NCBI GenBank assembly: GCA_035514995.1
Contig: DATJCC010000004.1
Span: forward strand, 1-5,887
Origin: Leucobacter_A sp035514995
GTDB lineage: Bacteria > Actinomycetota > Actinomycetes > Actinomycetales > Microbacteriaceae
DNA length: 5,887 nucleotides
Direction of reading: 5' to 3'
The notes under the pieces were generated by a model. That model was not told the origin of the DNA and made no database searches. It saw only the letters and a program-made list of their open reading frames with translations. The translations under genes were made by a program, and so were the position numbers. Shown one piece after another: positions 1 through 4,579 of this stretch (its first letter is position 1; each line of letters opens with the position of its first letter).

Positions 1-80
1 CTTGTAACCTCCGGAGAAGTACCTAAAAAGTTTTGGCTAAATTGACGAGCTATACGGTGTACTGAGTGACCTTCAGGCAT
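1..80 (-). CDS. nei: Fpg/Nei family DNA glycosylase/AP lyase, N-terminal fragment (runs off the left edge)
   Basis: Seen: an open frame reads leftward from ATG at 80-78 to the window edge, giving 26 residues that begin MPEGHSVHRIARQ. Known: the N-terminal M-P-E-G of the Fpg/Nei family is diagnostic. After Met removal, Pro becomes the Schiff-base nucleophile and the next Glu is catalytic; both are present (P2, E3). Such enzymes excise oxidised bases and nick the abasic site in base-excision repair. The form MPEGHxxHRxAR is typical of the actinobacterial endonuclease VIII-like branch, and such a gene follows rpiB in M. tuberculosis (Rv2464c, from memory). The ATG overlaps the rpiB end by 8 nt (ATGCCTGA), which suggests coupled translation. 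The helix-two-turn-helix and zinc finger lie outside the window, so which Fpg/Nei subgroup it belongs to is less certain than the family. Confidence 0.88.
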   Translation of the reverse strand, partial: MPEGHSVHRIARQFSQNFLGTSPEVT

Positions 81-570
81 CGAAGGGATCCACCTCTTTA
101 CCTACTATCTTGCCTGTTTTTTCATACTCACCCAGTTGTGCAATACGACGCTTATGGCGTTCTTCGTTTGAAAAAGGTGTTTCTAAAAATATTTCTACAA
201 GTCGCAACATAGTGGCTTCGTCGTGTTGTCTCGCACCAATCGCGATAACGTTCGCATCATTGTGTTCCCGAGCGAGCTCCGCCGTAGATTCGTTCCAAAC
301 AAGCGCAGCCCTAACACCAGCAACTTTGTTTGCCGCCATCTGTTCTCCGTTTCCAGAACCACCGAAAACTATACCGAAACTCTGCACACCTTTGCGTTCG
401 TCTAAAGCAACTGCCTGGGCGGCATTAATACAAAAAGAAGGATAATCATCGAGCGCATCGTACTCCTGCGGCCCGTGATCTATAACCTCATACCCTTGAG
501 CGTTTAAATGTTTCTGCAGTGTCTGACTAAACTCTAATCCTGCATGATCTGTTGCAATATGTAAGCGCAT
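73..570 (-). CDS. rpiB: Ribose-5-phosphate isomerase B, actinobacterial type
   Basis: Interconverts D-ribose 5-phosphate and D-ribulose 5-phosphate in the cytosolic pentose phosphate pathway. The 165-residue product is full length for the LacAB_RpiB family. Visible motifs are the N-terminal DHAG with D8 and H9, the anion-hole and catalytic loop GGSGNGEQ at 70-77, H103-N104 in AREHN, R114, and phosphate-binding R138/R142 near the C-terminus. By alignment from memory to the M. tuberculosis enzyme, E76 takes the place of its catalytic Glu75. The position of the E. coli-type catalytic Cys is F69, so this is the Glu-dependent subtype. The ATG at 570 has a weak AGAAAG (579-584) about 8 nt upstream. 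It follows the DsbA-like gene by 37 nt with no visible terminator, so co-transcription is likely, and its stop overlaps the glycosylase start by 8 nt. Confidence 0.96.
   Translation of the reverse strand: MRLHIATDHAGLEFSQTLQKHLNAQGYEVIDHGPQEYDALDDYPSFCINAAQAVALDERKGVQSFGIVFGGSGNGEQMAANKVAGVRAALVWNESTAELAREHNDANVIAIGARQHDEATMLRLVEIFLETPFSNEERHKRRIAQLGEYEKTGKIVGKEVDPFDA
90..97 (-). promoter_or_regulatory. Shine-Dalgarno for the overlapping glycosylase gene, inside rpiB
   Basis: On the minus strand the sequence AGAGGTGG lies about 9-10 nt upstream of the ATG at 80. It is a good match to the anti-SD complement and is the strongest ribosome binding site in the leftward group. It sits within the C-terminal codons of rpiB, and it decides the glycosylase start even though only 26 codons are visible. 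Confidence 0.7.
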
Positions 571-607
571 CTACTTTTCTTTCTAAACTTTAAGGTAGTG
601 AGGGTGA

Positions 608-1240
608 TTAGTCGAAGTTCAAACCGCCGGAGCGACCCCTCTTAAGTTCTGAGAAACCTGGTGTAGTTATAGATAGGTAGACTGCCTGCCAGAGTTTCAA
701 AGCGTCTTTTCCTTTCGGAGCGGGGCTCACAACGGGACCAAAAAACGCCTTTTCGTCAATTGCTATGATGGGCACACCTACGCCCGGACCAACAAGATCT
801 AGCCCGCGCTGGGTACTCTCACGAAGCGCTTTATCGTATTCGTCGCTATTACTGATTTCAACAATCTCAGCATCCAGTCCAACTGTTTGCAAGGACTCAG
901 AAATAATTTCGTTTATATCTTCACGTTTTTCGAGATGAATCTTCTGGCCAAGCTCAGTATAAACAGCTGCTACTGTGTCGTTTCCAAACTTTTCTTTGAT
1001 CGCCATTAAAAGCATTCCAAGTTTATGGCCGTTTTCGTGCCATACTTTGAAGTCTCCGGCATCGTTATCTCCGTTGAGAACCTTCAAGCTAAAGGGTTGC
1101 CAAGTCACGTTAAGATCTTTAGTTTCATTGACTTCAGCCATCCAACGGCTGGTGATCCATGTCCATGGGCAAACCGGATCAAACCAAAACTCAACTTTTT
1201 CAACACTGCTACTTAACTCACTATCGATATTCATACACAC
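608..1240 (-). CDS. DsbA-fold protein of the mycothiol-dependent nitroreductase (Rv2466c) family, CPWT active site
   Basis: A 210-residue cytosolic protein with no signal peptide. It starts with the thioredoxin-fold strand FWFDPVCPWTWITSRW (18-33) and has the helical insert around 65-145. The cis-Pro loop GVP has P157, followed by FFGPV at 166-170, and the C-terminus is ELKRGRSGGLNFD. These segments match M. tuberculosis Rv2466c as I recall it. That enzyme is a mycothiol-linked oxidoreductase that reduces nitro compounds and has a CPWC site. Here the site is C24-P-W-T27 (Thr codon ACA), so the resolving cysteine is absent. The only other Cys is C2, and it is lost if translation starts at M3. 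A monothiol, mycothiol-dependent mechanism is inferred. The start is uncertain: GTG at 1240 or ATG at 1234, neither with a clear SD. It is the first gene of the leftward group with rpiB and the glycosylase, and is divergent from pepN. Confidence 0.9.
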   Translation of the reverse strand: MCMNIDSELSSSVEKVEFWFDPVCPWTWITSRWMAEVNETKDLNVTWQPFSLKVLNGDNDAGDFKVWHENGHKLGMLLMAIKEKFGNDTVAAVYTELGQKIHLEKREDINEIISESLQTVGLDAEIVEISNSDEYDKALRESTQRGLDLVGPGVGVPIIAIDEKAFFGPVVSPAPKGKDALKLWQAVYLSITTPGFSELKRGRSGGLNFD

Positions 1241-1254
1241 TAGTTTAGCTAAGC

Positions 1255-1283
1255 ATTATGTTTTACTTCTTCACGCTCCAAAC
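1255..1283 (-). promoter_or_regulatory. Possible promoter of the leftward group (DsbA-like, rpiB, glycosylase)
   Basis: On the minus strand CATAAT (1260-1255) matches five of six bases of a sigma-70 -10 box. GTTTGG (1283-1278) lies 17 bp upstream as a weak -35. Transcription would start near 1248, leaving only about 8-14 nt before the GTG or ATG start. This fits the lack of a Shine-Dalgarno and the near-leaderless mRNAs that are common in actinobacteria. The -35 match is poor, so this is a pattern-based suggestion only. Confidence 0.35.
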
Positions 1284-1286
1284 AGA

Positions 1287-1323
1287 AGATAGTGATCAGC
1301 AGATGGTGATCAGCAGATAGTGA
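1287..1323. repeat. 14-bp tandem repeat, 2.6 copies, in the divergent promoter region
   Basis: AGATAGTGATCAGC (1287-1300) is followed directly by AGATGGTGATCAGC (1301-1314) with one change, then by the partial copy AGATAGTGA (1315-1323). The two full copies each carry the palindrome TGATCA (1293-1298 and 1307-1312), exactly 14 bp apart. The array lies between the divergent DsbA-like gene and pepN, just upstream of the suggested leftward -35. It could be a regulator-binding site or simply a neutral local duplication. The rest of the 143-bp gap has no gene. I found no convincing rightward promoter for pepN in it. Confidence 0.85.
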
Positions 1324-1374
1324 CTTTGTGGAATAGGCTTAAAACATATCAACCGTTTTCATTAACCACATCTT

Positions 1375-1379
1375 AGGAG
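1375..1379 (+). promoter_or_regulatory. pepN: Shine-Dalgarno deciding the pepN GTG start
   Basis: AGGAG ends 4 nt before the GTG at 1384. The spacing is a little short but the match is strong. It supports GTG as the start, with no ATG in frame until well inside the conserved N-terminal domain. Confidence 0.75.
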
Positions 1380-1383
1380 CGTT

Positions 1384-3951
1384 GTGCCTGGAGAAAATTT
1401 AACCCGTGACGAAGCCATCCAGCGTCGAGCAACTATCGACACACATTCATATAAAGTATCGATCGATCTTACGAGTGGACCAGATACCTTTTTAGTCGAT
1501 ACCGAAATTTATTTTGATGCTAAACCTGGTTCAAGCACTTTTGTTGATTTGATTGCAGAACGTGTCTTTTCGATCTCTTTAAACGGGCTCGACCTCGACG
1601 CGCAAACCATTTTTAAAGATTCACGAATTGATCTTCAAGGTCTCGCAGCAAAAAATGTTTTGCAAATCTCTTCAGAACAACGCTATATGAATACGGGAGA
1701 AGGACTACACCGTTTCGTAGACCCAGCTGACGGTGAAGTTTATTTGTACTCGCAGTTTGAAGTGCCTGACGCGAGACGAATGTTTCCGGTATTCGAACAA
1801 CCAGATTTAAAGGCAACTTTCCAATTCACAGTAACAGCCCCCGCTCGGTGGAAGGTTGTCAGCGTGCAACCAACGCCCACACCTACGATGCAGGGGCTAA
1901 AAGATGGTGAAGAAATCGCAACATGGGAGTTTACGCCTACACCTATCATGTCAAGCTATATCACCGCATTAATTGCTGGTCCCTACCACGAAGTGAGGTC
2001 TGAACTCACCAACACTGACGGTCGCGTCATCCCCTTAGGAGTTTTTTGCCGCGAATCTCTCGCACCTCACCTCGACGCCGAATATATTTTTGAAAAAACC
2101 AGGCAGGGTTTCAAATTTTTTGGCGAAGAATTCAATTACCCCTACCCCTTCGAAAAATATGATCAACTGTTCGTTCCAGAATACAATGCGGGAGCCATGG
2201 AAAACATAGGCGCTGTAACTTTTACAGAAGCATACGTTTTTCGGAGCAAAGTTACCGATGCGATGCGCGAACGTCGCGTTGTCACGATTTTGCACGAACT
2301 AGCCCACATGTGGTTTGGTGACCTTGTAACTATGCGCTGGTGGAACGATCTGTGGCTTAATGAATCTTTTGCAGAATACATGTCGATCTTAGCCACGGCA
2401 GAAGTTACAGAGTGGAAGGATGCTTGGTCAACTTTTGTCGCAAGTGAAAAAACTTGGGCTTACCGTCAAGACCAATTACCATCCACCCATCCAATTGTTG
2501 CCGAGATAAACGACCTCGATGATGTAATGGTCAACTTTGATGGCATTACCTACGCTAAGGGTGCTTCAGTACTAAAACAGCTTGTTGCTTGGGTCGGGCA
2601 AAAAGATTTTATGCGAGGTGTGCACAATTATTTTGTTAAACATGCATACGGTAACACTGAGCTAACTGATCTGCTCTCAGAGTTAGAAAACACAAGCGGT
2701 CGTGAGCTTGGTGAATGGAGCAAATTGTGGCTTGAGACCGCAGGGGTGAACACTCTCACTCCAACGTTCGAAACTGACTCGGAGGGTAACTTCACATCAT
2801 TTTCTATTTTGCAGTCGGCCAACAAAGATTATCCAACTCTACGCCCGCACCGCATCGCAGTTGGGCTGTACGAGTTTAGTAACAATGACAAGCTTGAACT
2901 GGTCAAAAGAATAGAATTAGATATAAACGGAGCTGAAACCTTCGTGCCAGATCTTGTCGGAGTTAAACAGCCAGATTTAATCCTTCTAAATGATGGAGAT
3001 TTAAGTTACGCAAAGCTGCGTTTTGATGACAGGTCACTAAAAACTGTTACAACTAGATTGCGTGATATTAGTGATCCATTAGCGCGAGCACTAGTTTGGG
3101 GAGCTATGTGGGATGCGACACGCGATGCCCAGGTACGTGCCGGTGAGTTCATCGATTTGGTTTTAAACAACATTTCAGCTGAAACAAACTCGACCATGAT
3201 GCGCACACTGCTTAATCAATTAACTACAGCCGCAAAACTCTATTCAGCACCCAAGAAACGTGATCAAGCGATAGACCGTATTGCATTAACTCTGTGGGGT
3301 TTGGCGCAAGAAGCTAAGGCAGGGTCTGACGCACAGTTTCAATTTTTAAAAACATTTGCTGCTCTCGCACAAGCGCCAGAGCATGCCGCAATCGTTGAAG
3401 ATCTTCTCGATGAAAAAATTACGCTTGATGGCTTAGACATTGATAAAGATCTTGGCTGGGAGCTACTAATCGCGCTTACTGCCAATGGAATTGCAGATGC
3501 AGATCTTATTGAGAGAACCTTAGCGACAGATTTCACCGCCACCGGGCAGCAGTCAGCAGCTCACGCGAAAGCCGCAATTGGCACGCCCGAATCGAAAGCA
3601 GAAATATGGAATGAAATGGTTGCTACAGCGGGGCCCTCAAACCTATTAATTCGACATGCAGCTTTAGGGTTTATGCGGGTGCGAGATCACTCACTGCTAG
3701 AACCATACATTGACTTGTTTTTCTTGGAATTAGAAGAGATCTGGGAAACAAGAAGCTTTGCAATTAGCGAAGAAATCATTGACGGTTTTTATCCAATGAT
3801 TCTAGTTAATGAAAAACTCCGCTCAGCTACAGCGAGATGGTTGGCTGAAAACGTTGACGCATCTTCAGCACTACGCAGATATATGATTGAAAACCTTGCC
3901 GATGTAGATCGAGCTCTCGAGGCGCAGACGTTTGATGCAAGTGGATCTTAG
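1384..3951 (+). CDS. pepN: Aminopeptidase N, M1 family zinc metallopeptidase
   Basis: A cytosolic enzyme that removes N-terminal amino acids from peptides in the late steps of protein turnover. The 855 residues equal the usual length of actinobacterial PepN. The N-terminal beta-sandwich domain (about 1-200) contains YLYSQFE with Q124 and E126, at the place of the substrate-amine-binding Glu of E. coli PepN, and ARRMFPVFEQPDLKA. The thermolysin-like domain (about 225-445) carries the exopeptidase motif GAMEN (270-274) and HELAH (304-308), with zinc ligands H304 and H308, catalytic E305, the third ligand E327 in NESFAEY, and the transition-state Tyr Y390 in GITYAKGAS. The remainder (about 530-850) fits the helical ERAP1_C-like C-terminal domain. 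No signal peptide or membrane segment is visible. Every catalytic residue is intact. It starts at GTG behind AGGAG, and is divergent from the DsbA-like gene. No clear terminator follows before glbO. Confidence 0.97.
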   Translation: MPGENLTRDEAIQRRATIDTHSYKVSIDLTSGPDTFLVDTEIYFDAKPGSSTFVDLIAERVFSISLNGLDLDAQTIFKDSRIDLQGLAAKNVLQISSEQRYMNTGEGLHRFVDPADGEVYLYSQFEVPDARRMFPVFEQPDLKATFQFTVTAPARWKVVSVQPTPTPTMQGLKDGEEIATWEFTPTPIMSSYITALIAGPYHEVRSELTNTDGRVIPLGVFCRESLAPHLDAEYIFEKTRQGFKFFGEEFNYPYPFEKYDQLFVPEYNAGAMENIGAVTFTEAYVFRSKVTDAMRERRVVTILHELAHMWFGDLVTMRWWNDLWLNESFAEYMSILATAEVTEWKDAWSTFVASEKTWAYRQDQLPSTHPIVAEINDLDDVMVNFDGITYAKGASVLKQLVAWVGQKDFMRGVHNYFVKHAYGNTELTDLLSELENTSGRELGEWSKLWLETAGVNTLTPTFETDSEGNFTSFSILQSANKDYPTLRPHRIAVGLYEFSNNDKLELVKRIELDINGAETFVPDLVGVKQPDLILLNDGDLSYAKLRFDDRSLKTVTTRLRDISDPLARALVWGAMWDATRDAQVRAGEFIDLVLNNISAETNSTMMRTLLNQLTTAAKLYSAPKKRDQAIDRIALTLWGLAQEAKAGSDAQFQFLKTFAALAQAPEHAAIVEDLLDEKITLDGLDIDKDLGWELLIALTANGIADADLIERTLATDFTATGQQSAAHAKAAIGTPESKAEIWNEMVATAGPSNLLIRHAALGFMRVRDHSLLEPYIDLFFLELEEIWETRSFAISEEIIDGFYPMILVNEKLRSATARWLAENVDASSALRRYMIENLADVDRALEAQTFDASGS

Positions 3952-3984
3952 TTTTGCGGAGCTCTTGAGTGTTAGAAATCAATG

Positions 3985-4052
3985 AGAGTATTAATACAAC
4001 AGTGCTTAGAGTATTAACACAACAATGCTTAGAGTATTAACAAACAGTGCTT
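3985..4052. repeat. 23-bp tandem repeat, three copies, downstream of pepN
   Basis: Units lie at 3985-4007 (23 bp), 4008-4030 (23 bp) and 4031-4052 (22 bp, one base deleted). Each begins AGAGTATTAA and ends GTGCTT or ATGCTT. Units differ at only one to three positions, so the array is young or conserved. Unit 1 contains the perfect 10-bp palindrome GTATTAATAC (3988-3997), which is degraded in units 2 and 3. The last unit joins the following repeat at another palindrome, TGCTTAAGCA (4048-4057). The array is noncoding in all frames apart from tiny ORFs of about 10 codons. Its function is unknown. Confidence 0.9.
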
Positions 4053-4094
4053 AAGCAACAGAAGACAAGCAACAGAGCATAAACAACAAGAGAT
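4053..4094. repeat. Degenerate 14-bp tandem repeat, three copies
   Basis: AAGCAACAGAAGAC (4053-4066), AAGCAACAGAGCAT (4067-4080) and AAACAACAAGAGAT (4081-4094) abut one another and follow the 23-bp array directly. The first ten bases AAGCAACAGA are identical in copies 1 and 2, while copy 3 is diverged. The period equals that of the unrelated array in the pepN upstream region. The array is purine-rich on the plus strand and noncoding. Confidence 0.65.
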
Positions 4095-4125
4095 GATCCA
4101 CAAGACTTAAACTGTCATCTCTTGT
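4086..4125. promoter_or_regulatory. 11-bp perfect inverted repeat between pepN and glbO
   Basis: ACAAGAGATGA (4086-4096) and its exact reverse complement TCATCTCTTGT (4115-4125) flank an 18-nt loop. No U-run follows the right arm (next bases ACTGTAATAG), so it is not a classical intrinsic terminator. The right arm lies just upstream of a TGTAAT -10 box. It may therefore be an operator for glbO, a U-less terminator of pepN, or an mRNA-stabilising structure. The sequence alone does not decide between these. Confidence 0.6.
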
Positions 4126-4133
4126 ACTGTAAT
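4105..4133 (+). promoter_or_regulatory. glbO: Possible glbO promoter
   Basis: TGTAAT (4128-4133) differs from TATAAT at one base and would start transcription near 4140, about 10 nt before the glbO ATG. The -35 region is poor: CTTAAA at 4106-4111 gives a 16-bp spacer. The right arm of the 11-bp inverted repeat fills the spacer, so a protein bound there would be expected to affect this promoter. A weak purine-rich AAAGAAAGAG precedes the ATG. Confidence 0.35.
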
Positions 4134-4149
4134 AGTAAAGAAAGAGTTT

Positions 4150-4563
4150 ATGACAGATCAATCCAAGAGCCCCGCAACACAGCTACCTGACACAATTTGG
4201 AGTCAGATTGGTGGCACTTCGACATTCGAAAAAATAGTTGAGGTGTTTTATGAGGGTGTAAAAACCGATGAACTGCTAGCTCCAATGTATCCCGCAGAGG
4301 ATTGGGAGGGCGCAAAATGGCGTTTACGCACTTTCTTAGAACAATATTGGGGTGGGCCAACCACCTACTCCGACACGAGAGGCCACCCAAGATTGCGGAT
4401 GCGCCATCAGCCCTACCGCATAAACCACAAAGCTCGAGAACGTTGGCTCTTCCACATGCACAACGCTTTAGACGTAGCAGCTCTTCCACCAATGGCAGAT
4501 ACTGCGTTTCGAGATTATATAGATCGTGCAGCGCTCTCACTCGTCAACTCTTTTGATGAATAA
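4150..4563 (+). CDS. glbO: Group II truncated haemoglobin (trHbO)
   Basis: A small haem protein with the 2-on-2 globin fold. The M. tuberculosis homologue binds O2 very tightly and is linked to respiration, peroxidase-like or NO chemistry. The 137-residue product aligns without gaps over the core with mycobacterial GlbO as I recall it. Y34 is B10, Y47 is CD1 (in MYPAED), A55 is E7, H86 is the proximal F8 ligand in RLRMRH, and W99 is G8, the group II hallmark. The block FLEQYWGGP (62-70) followed by RGHPRLRMRH is the family signature. The N-terminus is about 11 residues longer than in M. tuberculosis, rich in polar residues and unrelated to a signal peptide. It starts at ATG after a weak SD (AAAGAAAGAG). 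Its stop faces the stop of the leftward MFS gene with a 16-bp gap and no room for a separate terminator. Confidence 0.96.
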   Translation: MTDQSKSPATQLPDTIWSQIGGTSTFEKIVEVFYEGVKTDELLAPMYPAEDWEGAKWRLRTFLEQYWGGPTTYSDTRGHPRLRMRHQPYRINHKARERWLFHMHNALDVAALPPMADTAFRDYIDRAALSLVNSFDE

Positions 4564-4579
4564 CAGGCGATTTACAAAT

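Noticed and set aside
110..445. A 111-codon plus-strand open frame inside rpiB.
   Set aside because: It is antisense to a clear, intact rpiB, has low-complexity Ser/Ala-rich composition, and has no ribosome binding site or family resemblance.
1330..1357. GGAAT followed by GTT upstream of pepN, resembling a SigH/SigR oxidative-stress promoter.
   Set aside because: The spacer is 20 bp, longer than the roughly 16-19 bp usually given for this class. It also points to pepN rather than to the DsbA-like gene, which is the expected SigH target.
3982..4053. Tiny ORFs in the repeat array (11 codons from ATG 3982; 9 codons from ATG 4025) considered as leader peptides.
   Set aside because: There is no Shine-Dalgarno, no run of a regulatory amino acid, and no attenuator-like structure tied to them. 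They arise simply because the repeat contains ATG or TAA by chance.
4148..4540. A 130-codon open frame on the minus strand opposite glbO.
   Set aside because: It lies antisense to a haemoglobin gene with all key haem-pocket residues. The translation has no recognisable family and is rich in Leu, Arg and Cys, as expected for a shadow frame.
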